Shown here one piece after another: positions 40,312-49,409 of a stretch of 64,000 nt of DNA. Below the pieces are notes generated by a model. The model saw nothing but the letters and a program-made list of their open reading frames with translations, was not told the DNA's origin and did no database searches. Within the stretch, counting starts at the first letter, position 1. Each line of letters starts with the position of its first letter. A program made the position numbers and the translations under genes. Source of the DNA: PALSA-693 sp963781155 (GTDB lineage: Bacteria; Actinomycetota; Acidimicrobiia; Acidimicrobiales; Palsa-688); NCBI GenBank assembly GCA_963781155.1, contig CAWAEC010000007.1, positions 62,001-126,000 of the forward strand. Direction: 5' to 3'.

Positions 40312-41907
40312 TCAGCTTTGCTGCCCTGTCCGACCCGCGCCGATGACTTCGGGTTCTGATGGCTCAGAGCTGGCTGAGGCGCCGCACGCGGCGTTGAGGG
40401 CTTGTAGTAACCGCCGATTTCGAGCATCGTCATCGCCGCCTGGTTGAACCGTCTCGGTCGGCGCTCGGCGGATGCCTGCCAGCAAACGCGGTGATTCCCA
40501 CGCCGGTTGTGCTCCGGCCAGCCACTGCTCGAATGCAGGTGTCGGAGGACGCACACGTCCCAGGGCGTACAGGCTGACGCCGGCTACGGCACCGCCGGCG
40601 GAGATGCCGAAGCAAATCCAGAGGGCGGTGGTCGTGCCCGCGCTCACGCTGCTTCCTGCCGTCAGGGCTACCCGCAGCAGGATGGGCGCGATCATGAAGG
40701 CTGCCACGGCGCGGAGAAGCTCCACGATGGCGAACACCCGTTGCACGCCGGCGGACCGCACCGAGAAGCCGACGAGGTACAGGGCCGGCGTCACCGAGCA
40801 TCCGACGCCCAGGCCGATCAACCCGGAGCCCACGAGCGTGAGCGCGGCGGTGGGCGGGACCTCGCGGCTGATCACGATAATGCCGGCGCTGAGCAGGATC
40901 AGTCCGGACAGGACGAAGTAGTGCAGTGCCCGGGCGCGGAACACCATCGAGAACACGAGCGCGCTGATGGCGGCTCCGCCGAACTCGGGCAGATAGAGAA
41001 AACCAACATGGAGAGGCGAGTAGCGCTGCGGCAGCAGTGCCCCGCTGATCACGATTGCCGACACCGAGGCTGCAGCGGCAGACATGGCCACCAGGATCCC
41101 CGTCGTTGGAATCGTGCTGACCAAGGGCCGTACCTGCAACAGGCGGCACGTCCCTCGATACTCGAACACCACAAGAACGACGATGAGTGCCAATCCGCCC
41201 ACGAGCGGCACGAGGGTCAGGGGATCGAGGAAGCCGTGGGTGAGCAACTCCGAGGCTCCGAAGAAGGCCGCCGCGCAACCAGCGGAGGCCAGTCCGAGAG
41301 CCAGCGGGTCCGCCGGCCAGGTCGGGTCAGCCGGCGGGGCGTCCACAAAGGTCAACAACGACAACACCAGCGCCACCAGCGCGACCCCGGCGACGATCCA
41401 GAACAATGGCCGCCAGCCGTGCGCGGAGGCTTGGACCCCGCCAACGAAGGGACCCAAGGCGACGGCACCAAAGATGCATAAGTTCAAGATGATCGCCGTC
41501 CAACGGGCCTTGGCCACCGGGTAGCCGATGATCAGCGGCGGGAGCGCAGCTATCAACAGGAGGCTCGTGCACAGGCCCTGCAATACATGACCGGCGATGA
41601 ACACCCCCGCGGTGGTCGCCGACGCGGCCATCACGGAGGCGATCACCAGCACCACGCCATAGACCAGCAGCATTCGCCGCTGCGGAAACCGTAAGGCGAG
41701 TTGGACCGCGAGCACGGTCCCGATCGCATAGCCGGCGTTGGCCATGCCCAGGGTGAGCTGTATGGCCTGGGCGCTCATGTGTAACTGCTGAGCGATGATG
41801 GGCGCCACCGGCTGCAGCGCCCCGGATAGGACCAGGTAGGGGACCAGTGCGGAAACCACCATGCCCGCCACCACCGGGTAGCGGCCAGCCAGGGGACCCT
41901 GTCGCAT
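40312..41907 (-). CDS. MFS transporter (drug-efflux type)
   Basis: A 531-residue membrane protein with about 14 spans and a soluble C-terminal tail of about 80 residues. SGALQPVAPIIAQQLHMSAQ after the first helix, NAGYAIGTVLAVQLALRFPQ then RRMLLVYGV (motif A region), and VLGGLGVGCS-like GLGVGCSVTPALYL are typical of the DHA2 drug:proton antiporters. ATG 41907 is 37 bases after the stop of the LuxR regulator gene, so the two probably form one transcript and the pump is the regulator's likely target. Confidence 0.88.
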   Translation of the reverse strand: MRQGPLAGRYPVVAGMVVSALVPYLVLSGALQPVAPIIAQQLHMSAQAIQLTLGMANAGYAIGTVLAVQLALRFPQRRMLLVYGVVLVIASVMAASATTAGVFIAGHVLQGLCTSLLLIAALPPLIIGYPVAKARWTAIILNLCIFGAVALGPFVGGVQASAHGWRPLFWIVAGVALVALVLSLLTFVDAPPADPTWPADPLALGLASAGCAAAFFGASELLTHGFLDPLTLVPLVGGLALIVVLVVFEYRGTCRLLQVRPLVSTIPTTGILVAMSAAAASVSAIVISGALLPQRYSPLHVGFLYLPEFGGAAISALVFSMVFRARALHYFVLSGLILLSAGIIVISREVPPTAALTLVGSGLIGLGVGCSVTPALYLVGFSVRSAGVQRVFAIVELLRAVAAFMIAPILLRVALTAGSSVSAGTTTALWICFGISAGGAVAGVSLYALGRVRPPTPAFEQWLAGAQPAWESPRLLAGIRRAPTETVQPGGDDDARNRRLLQALNAACGASASSEPSEPEVIGAGRTGQQS

Positions 41908-41943
41908 CAGATGCCTCCGTCACCGTCCCTGACCGATGCGTCT

Positions 41944-44817
41944 CTAGGAGCCGGGATCGTGGGTGTCGACCAACCGGGTGAGTTCGACCCGTGAGTTGAC
42001 GTCGAGTTTTGCATAGATGCTCCGCAGGTGGCCGCTAATGGTGTAGTGAGACACGAAGAGCCGTTCAGCGGCCTCCCGGTTGGTGAATCCCTCTGCGACC
42101 AGACGGGCGACCTCCAACTCTGAGTCGGTGAGCGCCTCCCAGCCGTTTCGTGGACGTTGCGGTCCTACCAACCGGCGTCGGACGCCCAGCGCCCGGAGCC
42201 TGCCGCGCAACCTGGCTGCATCCCAAGCGGCCCCGGCGCTCGCAAAGAAAGTGAGGGCGCGACCGAAGGCGTCGACACCTTGCTCCGTGGCGCCATCCTC
42301 GACCGAGAGGATTCCAAAGTCCTCGAGGGCAGCCGCGACCGCCAGCGGGCGAGGACCGCACTCGAAGAGCTCAATCGCGTTCGCCAGGTCGACGAGACTG
42401 CTCTGCGCCAATCCCCGCGCATGTGCTGCCGTGGCCGCCAGCGAAGAAATGTTCGGGTTCCCCCTTGACCGGCGGAGCGCAGATTCGTACGCTTGCGCCG
42501 CGAGTTCCCGATCCCCTGCGCTGAGCGCGATGTGGACCAGACGAACCTCATCGGCCACGTCCATAGGAAACAGCGGCAAGGTCAGGATTTGCTGCTCGCC
42601 GCCGGGGTCCCGGAGCCATTCGTGGGCGCGGCCCGGTTGGCCCTCCGCCAGAGCCAGCAGTGCGAGCAGCCAGGCCCCGTGCCGACGGACACTGGGGGCA
42701 GCCTGATCCAACATCACCCGGGCGATCTCCGCGGCCTGCCGGGCGTGTGGCCGGTCGCCCCGGTGGATGGCCACCCGTGCGAGGGCAACGACGCCGGCGG
42801 CGTCCATGACGCTCACCACCTCGCGTGCACTGTCTGGAGTGAAACGTTCCTCGAGGACCGGGGCGGCATCGGCGAGCCTTCCCATCTGGAGTAGCTGGCG
42901 AGCCCGGCCCGTCTCGTAGAGATGCAGCGCCCAGCCCTGGCGGTCGCGCTGCGCTGCGATGACGTTGTCAGCAGCGAACTGGAGGGCGTCGTCGAATCGA
43001 TCCAGCATGGTGAGCACCTCACAGTGCCATTGGCGGGTGAGGTGGGCTCGGGTGTCATCGCTGACGCTGAGACTCGATCGCAGACTCGCTTCAACGAGTT
43101 CGAGGGCACGGTCAAACTGGCCGTCCGTGTAGGCAAGTCCTGACTCGGCCAACTCGAGCACGAATTGCCCGCCGCGGTCGTGGGATCGGTGCACCGCTGT
43201 TGTCGCCTCTTCGAGGACGGCTCGGGCCTGACCCATCCGTCCCGCCGTCACGAGGTTGTGGAACAGCAGAGCCAGGTGGCGGGCCCGCAGCCCGGCAGAC
43301 AGGTCGGGGAGGGCCAGAGCTTCGCGGCAGGTCTCGGCGCGTACGTCCGGAGAGATGGAGAACATGCCGGCAATGCTGAGGCGAACGGTCGCCTCCTGTT
43401 CGGCTGGTAGCGCCTGGCGTAACGCGGTGTCGGCGAACGCTTTCGCCTCGGCGCCGCGCCCTGCGGCGTGCAGCCAGACCGCGGTTCCGGCAACGAGCGG
43501 GCCGCGCAAAGGGTGCTTGGTCGGGCACAGGTCCAGGGCATGCTGGCTGAGATCGGCGGCGGCGCTGGGGTCGGTTGGGCCAACCATCTCGGCCGCCTTC
43601 AGGAGAGTGGTAATCGCCGTCTCGTCGCCGGGTTCCGCGCTTGCCGCCAGCTGCATCGCCACTTCAACCGGAAGGGCACCGCCAGCGAGGAGGACCAAGG
43701 CCGCTTGTCGGTCGAGAGCCCGACGCACCGAAACCGGAACGCTGGCACGGATGGCCTCCAGGATGAGATCGTGGGAAAAGGCAAGCCGATCCGTACGTTC
43801 GACCAGCAGGTCGGACTGAATGAGCTCCTCGACCGGCACCAGCAATGCTGACGGTGGCAGGTCGAGCATGGTGGCCACGCCGTTGAGTGCAAACCTCCGG
43901 CCGAGGGACGCGGCGACGGTGGCGATTTGGCGAGCCTGCTCCGAGAGCCGCCCCAGCCGGCCGCGCATGCTGTCACTGACCCGTTTGGGCAGGCGAGATT
44001 CCAGCAGCTGGGCCCGACCGGATTCGACCCGAACAATCTGTTCGTCACGAAGTCCTGACAGAAGCTCCACGACAAGGAAGGGGTTGCCCTCGGCCCGGTC
44101 GGTCAGCGCGAGGAGAGCGTTGTCGGGTTCGGCCTCGAAGACGTCCGTGGCCACCTGGGCGACCGCCGTGCGATCCAGCGGGCCGAGGACCACCCGGTCG
44201 GCGCCGTTGTCCGCCAGGTAGTCGAGCACGCTACGAAGTTGGGCAGTGCCCGGGTCAGGGCGCAAGGCGACGATCCACCCCACCGGGACCGTGGCCAGAC
44301 GACCGGGTAGGGCACGCAGCGCGGCGGCCGTACCGTTGTCAGCCCACTGCAGATCGTCGAGACAGATGAGCAAAGGTACGTGCAGTGCTGCTCGCTCGAG
44401 CAGCGCTTCGATGTCCTGGATGAGCCAGTAGCGTTGTTCAGGCGAGGCGTGCGAGTCGCTGAGCGAATCTCGCTGCAGAATGGGACTCGGGCCGTCGAAC
44501 AGGGCTTCCATCAGGGGAGCGAGCTGAATGACCGAGTCTCCCGGCTCTGCGAGGCCTTTGCCGACACTGATCGACAGTCGGTTGGCCATCCCGGTGATCT
44601 CATCGAGCAGCCGGGTTTTGCCCATCCCGGCGCCGCCCTCGAGGACCAGGACCGGGCCGAGCCCAGACAGAAGTCTGTCCAGATGCTCACCGATCGTTAC
44701 CAGTGCGGCGTCGCGGCCGCGCAGCTGGTGGCTTCGCTTGGGTGCCGTTCCCGAGAGCGTGCGCGCTGCTCCTTCGTCCGGTCCGCCGTCGAGGGGGGTA
44801 CCGCTCACCGTCGTCAT
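41944..44817 (-). CDS. Large ATP-binding LuxR-family regulator
   Basis: A 957-residue MalT/LAL-type regulator. Walker A GGAGMGKT (61-68) and Walker B LLICLDDLQWAD lie in an AAA-like STAND domain; the middle is a long run of TPR-like helices. The last 65 residues are a LuxR helix-turn-helix (LTDSELEVARLVAEGFTNRE then AAERLFVSHYTISGHLRSIY). Such proteins switch on targets after binding an inducer and ATP. It lies directly upstream of the MFS pump. ATG 44817 is used; no strong ribosome-binding site is seen. Confidence 0.92.
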   Translation of the reverse strand: MTTVSGTPLDGGPDEGAARTLSGTAPKRSHQLRGRDAALVTIGEHLDRLLSGLGPVLVLEGGAGMGKTRLLDEITGMANRLSISVGKGLAEPGDSVIQLAPLMEALFDGPSPILQRDSLSDSHASPEQRYWLIQDIEALLERAALHVPLLICLDDLQWADNGTAAALRALPGRLATVPVGWIVALRPDPGTAQLRSVLDYLADNGADRVVLGPLDRTAVAQVATDVFEAEPDNALLALTDRAEGNPFLVVELLSGLRDEQIVRVESGRAQLLESRLPKRVSDSMRGRLGRLSEQARQIATVAASLGRRFALNGVATMLDLPPSALLVPVEELIQSDLLVERTDRLAFSHDLILEAIRASVPVSVRRALDRQAALVLLAGGALPVEVAMQLAASAEPGDETAITTLLKAAEMVGPTDPSAAADLSQHALDLCPTKHPLRGPLVAGTAVWLHAAGRGAEAKAFADTALRQALPAEQEATVRLSIAGMFSISPDVRAETCREALALPDLSAGLRARHLALLFHNLVTAGRMGQARAVLEEATTAVHRSHDRGGQFVLELAESGLAYTDGQFDRALELVEASLRSSLSVSDDTRAHLTRQWHCEVLTMLDRFDDALQFAADNVIAAQRDRQGWALHLYETGRARQLLQMGRLADAAPVLEERFTPDSAREVVSVMDAAGVVALARVAIHRGDRPHARQAAEIARVMLDQAAPSVRRHGAWLLALLALAEGQPGRAHEWLRDPGGEQQILTLPLFPMDVADEVRLVHIALSAGDRELAAQAYESALRRSRGNPNISSLAATAAHARGLAQSSLVDLANAIELFECGPRPLAVAAALEDFGILSVEDGATEQGVDAFGRALTFFASAGAAWDAARLRGRLRALGVRRRLVGPQRPRNGWEALTDSELEVARLVAEGFTNREAAERLFVSHYTISGHLRSIYAKLDVNSRVELTRLVDTHDPGS

Positions 44818-44953
44818 GGTATGGGTGCGCAGGGTCGTTCTGCCCGGGAATGGCAGAGGTGACGGAGATTAGGCTCCGGTAGTTCCGCCGACCGGCGGCG
44901 GTCGCCAAGCGCAGGATCCGGCGTGGCAACTCGGTGGATGCTTGGATGGGTCT

Positions 44954-45268
44954 TCACGGTGCGAGCGGCGCCGGCGGGATGCGAGTCGAGCCGGTCACCT
45001 CCGGTGTCAGCATTCCGACGCCGTCGATGTAACACCAGCACCATTCCTCTTCGGGCTCGAGCGATCGGATGATGGGATGCCCGCTTGAGCTTGCGTGGGC
45101 GGTGGCGTGACGACCGGGCGAATCGTCGCAGCAGCCGACATGTCCACATTCGAGACAAATGCGCAGGTGGAGCCAGGGGCGCCCGGCTGCCAGACACTCC
45201 TCGCAGCCGTCCACGACCTCCGGAAGGCGAGCGATTTTGATGTGGTCCCTGTGGCCGCACAAGTTCAT
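44954..45268 (-). CDS. UBP-type zinc-finger protein
   Basis: About 104 residues holding a complete ZnF-UBP domain: LCGHRDH, DGCEECLAAGRPWLHLRICL, ECGHVGCCD, RHATAH and SGHPIIRSLEPEEEWCWCY supply the usual Cys/His zinc ligands. In bacteria these small proteins are common in actinobacteria and often lie by oxidoreductase or transporter genes; their function is unknown. The start is uncertain: the frame is open to 45364, and ATG 45268 leaves the first zinc ligand close to the start. Confidence 0.8.
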   Translation of the reverse strand: MNLCGHRDHIKIARLPEVVDGCEECLAAGRPWLHLRICLECGHVGCCDDSPGRHATAHASSSGHPIIRSLEPEEEWCWCYIDGVGMLTPEVTGSTRIPPAPLAP

Positions 45269-45482
45269 CCATGTGGACCATGACCACCGGCAGACCTTTG
45301 CCGCATCGCGGCGAACGCGCGGGATGTAGCCGTCCGCCGACCGAGTCATTCGCAACTCGCGCAAAGGGTTATGAACACCTCGGACGCGTGATGCGAGGTG
45401 GCGGACGTCGATCAGATAATCGGGGTGCGGAGTGATCTGCCGGTATCACCCTGCCTCCTCGACAAAAGGAAAATAGAGACCT

Positions 45483-46322
45483 ATGACCGAATATGTTGAG
45501 TTACCGAACCTGAGTGTGAAGACCGACGCGGGATTGACCTATGCGTATCGGGACACCGGCGGAGCTGACCTCCCGTTGGTGCTCTTGCAGCACTTTCGAG
45601 GCAACCTGGACAGCTGGGATCCTGCGTTGGTTGACGATTTGGGCTCGGCCACGCGAGTACTTGCTTTCGACAACGTCGGCGTGGGTGGAACCGGCGGAAC
45701 GCCCGTCAGCACGATCGCGGACATGGCCGCGGGTGCGCTCGCCTTCCTCGACGCCATGGACCTGCAAACGGTCAACCTGCTGGGTTTCTCGATCGGTAGC
45801 TTCGTGGCCCAGGAGATCGCTCTGATCCGACCGTCAGCGGTGAACAAGCTCGTTCTGGCCTCCTCGGCACCCAAGGGCGCAGCCGGAATGCACGGATGGG
45901 CCCCGGAAGTGATTGGCGCGGTCGGGGCACCAGAAACCCAGCCTGACGGGTACCTCAGTGTCTTCTTCGCTCCGTCAGAAGCCAGCAGGACCGCCGGGCG
46001 CGAGGTTCTGGGTCGGATTTACTCCCGGACCGAGAACCGCGATGCGCCGACGAGTTGGGAGTGCCGGCTGGCACAGTACGATGCCGTGTGCGAGTGGGGA
46101 ATACCGAACCGGAGTCTCCTGGAAAGGTTGGACGCCATCGGGATGCCCGTGTTCGTGGCCAACGGTGACAGCGACCCCATGATCCTGCCCCGATACTCTC
46201 ACTTGCTCGCAAGCCTGCTACCCGACGCAAGGCTCAAGGTCTATCCGGATTCGGCGCATGGATTCTTGTTCCAACACCACCAGCAGTTTGCCTCCGACCT
46301 CCAAGATTTTCTCGATCGATGA
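45483..46322 (+). CDS. Alpha/beta hydrolase (serine type)
   Basis: A 279-residue alpha/beta hydrolase. Oxyanion-hole region QHFRGNLDSWD, nucleophile elbow GFSIGS (S103), acid in NGDSDPMI and His in DSAHGFLF (about H259) give a full Ser-Asp-His triad. Close in look to non-heme chloroperoxidase/esterase-like hydrolases. ATG 45483 has AAAAGGAAAA upstream. It converges with the catalase gene; substrate unknown. Confidence 0.88.
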   Translation: MTEYVELPNLSVKTDAGLTYAYRDTGGADLPLVLLQHFRGNLDSWDPALVDDLGSATRVLAFDNVGVGGTGGTPVSTIADMAAGALAFLDAMDLQTVNLLGFSIGSFVAQEIALIRPSAVNKLVLASSAPKGAAGMHGWAPEVIGAVGAPETQPDGYLSVFFAPSEASRTAGREVLGRIYSRTENRDAPTSWECRLAQYDAVCEWGIPNRSLLERLDAIGMPVFVANGDSDPMILPRYSHLLASLLPDARLKVYPDSAHGFLFQHHQQFASDLQDFLDR

Positions 46323-46428
46323 CACAAACCGAGAGGGTGCACTCGTCCAACCGCAAGGACCTCCGTCAATGAGATCGGCAAGTTCTGGGCGGCAGGGGAG
46401 GGTCGATTCCCCCGCGTCGGGCCGCCGA

Positions 46429-47886
46429 TCAGGACGGCTTGTCGCGGACGCCTTTTTCGACCGCGTCGCCGAGGCCCCGGTCCACATTGCGCAGGTAGTC
46501 GAAGGCGCGCAGCAGTACCGGCTCGGTGACGCCGTTGCGCAGTTGGGCAACAGTGTTGGTGACCAGCCGGTCCCGGGCGGCGTCGTCGAGCACCTGGCGG
46601 ACCAGTGTGCCCACCTGGCCGTAATCGTCGTCTTCGGCGTGGGTCTCGAAGGCAGTTCGCATGATCTCGCCTGCGGTATACCAGCTGGGCGGGGCGTAGC
46701 GCTCGGGGTAGGCGCGAGGGCCGCCCTTGGAGTTGGGGAAGTACACCGGGTCGCTGCGGTTCACGATGCGCATGGCCCCGTCCTTGCTGTAGGTATGTAC
46801 CGGCGCGACGGGAGCGTTGACCGGGATCTGCTGGTAGTTGACGCCGAGCCGGTAGCGGTGGGAGTCGGCGTAGGAGAACAGCCGGGCCAGGAGCATCCGG
46901 TCCGGGCTCGGCCCGATGCCGGGCACCATGTTGTTCGGCGATGGGGCGAACTGCTCGATCTCGGTATGGTTGTCAACCGGGTTGCGGTCCAGCGTTATCC
47001 GGCCCACCTCGAGCAGCGGGTAGTCCGAGTGGGGCCACACCTTGGTCAGGTCGAACGGGTTGTACCGATAGCCCGGGGCGTCATCGAAAGGCATGATCTG
47101 TACGTACATCGTCCAACTCGGGTGATCGCCGCGGGCGATCGCCTCGAACAGATCCCGAGTGTGGTAGTCGTAATCGGACCAGACCAGCTCCGAAGCCTGC
47201 TCGTCGGTGAAGAACTCGATGCCCTGGTCGGTCTTGTAGTGGTACTTCACCCAGAACCGCTGTCCCTTGTCGTTGATCCACATGTAGGTGTGACTGGAGT
47301 ACCCGTTCATGTGCCGCCAGCTCTTTGGCAGGCCCCGGTCGCCCATCAGCCAGACCACCTGGTGTGCAGTCTCAGGCAGCAGAGTCCAGAAGTCCCATTG
47401 CATGTCGTTGGAGCGCAGGTTGTTGTCGGCACGGCGTTTCTGGGAGCGGATGAAGTTCTGGAAATGAATCGGGTCCTTGATGAAGAAGACCGGCGTGTTG
47501 TTGCCGACCATGTCATAGTTGCCTTCGGAGGTGTAGAACTTCAACGCGAACCCGCGGAGGTCCCGCCACAGGTCGGGACTGCCGCGCTCGCCTGCCACGG
47601 TGGAGAACCGGGCCGTCATCTGGGTCGTGGTGTTCGGCTGAAAGACCGCCGCCTTGGTGTAGGCGCTGACGTTTTTGGTGACCTCGAATCGGCCGAAGGC
47701 ACCGCTACCTTTCGCGTGTGGTTGCCGCTCCGGAATCCGCTCCCGGTTCCACTGCGCCATCTGCTCGATCAAATAGCTGTCCTGGAGCAGGATCGGGCCG
47801 CCTGCACCCACGGTGAGCGAGTACGCATCGCTCTCGACCGGGATGCCGGCATCCGTCGTCTCCGCGGGCGGCTGCTCGGTGGTCAT
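46429..47886 (-). CDS. katA: Catalase (small-subunit, heme type)
   Basis: A 485-residue monofunctional heme catalase that breaks hydrogen peroxide down to water and oxygen. Active-site H57 (PHAKGSGAFG), N130 (MVGNNTPVFF) and the heme-ligand Tyr Y339 (RLFSYADSHRYRLG) are all present. Length and motifs fit clade 3 enzymes. ATG 47886 follows AAAGGAGAAC; the longer frame from 48045 is unsupported. The gene begins just downstream of the Asp-type alpha/beta hydrolase on the same strand. Confidence 0.95.
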   Translation of the reverse strand: MTTEQPPAETTDAGIPVESDAYSLTVGAGGPILLQDSYLIEQMAQWNRERIPERQPHAKGSGAFGRFEVTKNVSAYTKAAVFQPNTTTQMTARFSTVAGERGSPDLWRDLRGFALKFYTSEGNYDMVGNNTPVFFIKDPIHFQNFIRSQKRRADNNLRSNDMQWDFWTLLPETAHQVVWLMGDRGLPKSWRHMNGYSSHTYMWINDKGQRFWVKYHYKTDQGIEFFTDEQASELVWSDYDYHTRDLFEAIARGDHPSWTMYVQIMPFDDAPGYRYNPFDLTKVWPHSDYPLLEVGRITLDRNPVDNHTEIEQFAPSPNNMVPGIGPSPDRMLLARLFSYADSHRYRLGVNYQQIPVNAPVAPVHTYSKDGAMRIVNRSDPVYFPNSKGGPRAYPERYAPPSWYTAGEIMRTAFETHAEDDDYGQVGTLVRQVLDDAARDRLVTNTVAQLRNGVTEPVLLRAFDYLRNVDRGLGDAVEKGVRDKPS

Positions 47887-48008
47887 ATGCCGTTCTCCTT
47901 TGGGGAAGGGAACTGGGGCAGTGATAGGCGAGGATAGCGCAGAACTGCATCCGCGGTATACGCAGAGCACCCGATGACGAAACGATGCCACCCCGGTAGA
48001 TCGGGTGC

Positions 48009-48860
48009 TCAGCGCCGAACGCGCTGATAACCACCGCTGATCCACTCGACGACCAGACGACCGTACTCCTCGGGCGCTTCTTCCCAGGCGTAGTGCCCGG
48101 CGTCAAGCGAGTGGATCTCGCTGTTCGGCAGGAGATCGTAAAGGTATTGGTTGTTCGACCACGGCACGAGGTCATCCGCGTTACCGGCCACGATCTGCAC
48201 GGGCGTGGTGATTGTCGGCAGCAGGTCTCGCAGTATGGGATTCTGCTCTATGTAATGGCGCACGAACCGAGCCGACTCGGCGAACCGTCCGAGGTCGTAG
48301 GCGCTCACGTAGTCCTCGTGAACCTCCGGCTCGGTGTCGCGCCCAGCGCCACTCTCGATTGCATACCCGATATTCGTTCTTGCATCCAACCCTCGCAGGA
48401 CATCAAGGTTTGGTGCCTCGATGATGTCCTTGAGGGCACCTCCGGTTTCGATCGGGTCGCGGAGCGCTCCGCCGCCGACCGTCAAGCTGGTCACGCGCCC
48501 CGGCGTCTTGGACGCGAGGAAGAGCGCGGCCGCCGTGCCGACGTCGGGCCCAACGACGTGCGGAGACCCCAAGCTCCATTCCTGGATTAATTGGGCCAGG
48601 AAGTCTCCCATCGCGTCAGGAGCAATCAACTCGGGACGAAGTTGGTCCGAGTGGCCGAAACCTGGCATGTCTATCGCCACAACCCGTCCTAGCCGGGTGA
48701 CCCGATCCCAGACGCGCCGAAAAGCCCACAGGCTTTCCGGCCACGGGGCCAGCATGAGGACGATAGTGTTCGAGTCGGCCTTGGTGTCAGCGAAGCGCAC
48801 GCGCACCCCGTCGCACACACGAAAGTAGGTCGCCAATGACGGAGCCCTGTCTTCGCTCAC
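48009..48860 (-). CDS. Alpha/beta hydrolase with Asp nucleophile (dehalogenase/epoxide-hydrolase-like)
   Basis: A 283-residue protein. The nucleophile elbow is GPDVGT with Asp (D106), as in haloalkane dehalogenases and epoxide hydrolases; the acid lies in AGNADDLVPW and the His in DAGHYAWEEAPEEY. The oxyanion-loop HGxP is replaced by LAPWPESLW, so the usual His-Gly is missing and the reaction is uncertain. GTG 48860 is preferred (AGGAG 8 bases upstream) over the in-frame TTG at 48863. It lies 120 bases upstream of the catalase on the same strand. Confidence 0.8.
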   Translation of the reverse strand: MSEDRAPSLATYFRVCDGVRVRFADTKADSNTIVLMLAPWPESLWAFRRVWDRVTRLGRVVAIDMPGFGHSDQLRPELIAPDAMGDFLAQLIQEWSLGSPHVVGPDVGTAAALFLASKTPGRVTSLTVGGGALRDPIETGGALKDIIEAPNLDVLRGLDARTNIGYAIESGAGRDTEPEVHEDYVSAYDLGRFAESARFVRHYIEQNPILRDLLPTITTPVQIVAGNADDLVPWSNNQYLYDLLPNSEIHSLDAGHYAWEEAPEEYGRLVVEWISGGYQRVRR

Positions 48861-49409
48861 CAACCACTCTCCTCGCTCGGTGTTCCCAGGCGTCTCGTTT
48901 GTCGACGAGCGTCTCCGCTGCCACGGGAGGCGATGGCCCGAGTCAACGGCTGTCTCTTCAGTTGGCCTCCACCGTTACGGGCGGGAACCCCCGAGGGCAT
49001 CGCGCGAACGTGCCGTTTCTAGTGCGTTCGGCCAACCATGGACGGGGTCACGAGCCCCTGGAGGAGCTGCCAAACCCGCCATCGTGCAATATCTTTGATC
49101 ACGATATAAGGGGCGAACCCCTCGACGGAATGTCTCGACGGACAGGGTCACGCGTGGATCACAGCAGAAGTTGCGCAGCTTCAGGTGGTCGGCGAAATGA
49201 CCGGCGACGGCTGGTCGCCGATTGTACCCGGCTGGTCGACCAGGGTGTTTCACGGAGGCGACGGCGGTGTGGTCAGTGGCAGCCTCATGTCGGGCTTCCA
49301 ACGGATGCGCCGCTCGACGTATGGGCACCGATCCCACACAACCGGCTGGTCCGGCGTACTCGCCCGGCTGGCCCTTCTTCAGTACCCAACCCATGAAAGG
49401 TGGATACCT
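48861..49409. other. Intergenic between divergent genes, no gene seen
   Basis: About 550 bases. Frames are open by composition only. A short palindromic AT patch ATATC-N9-GATAT around TGATCA (near 49089-49108) is the only local anomaly and might be an operator for either divergent hydrolase gene. Confidence 0.35.

Noticed and set aside
46258..47937. 559-codon plus-strand frame opposite the catalase
   Set aside because: Mirror of the catalase coding pattern; catalase motifs are complete on the minus strand.
48864..49409. N-terminal extension of the epoxide hydrolase
   Set aside because: The frame is open upstream, but the sequence lacks EHN features and GTG 49410 has a site and matches the family start.
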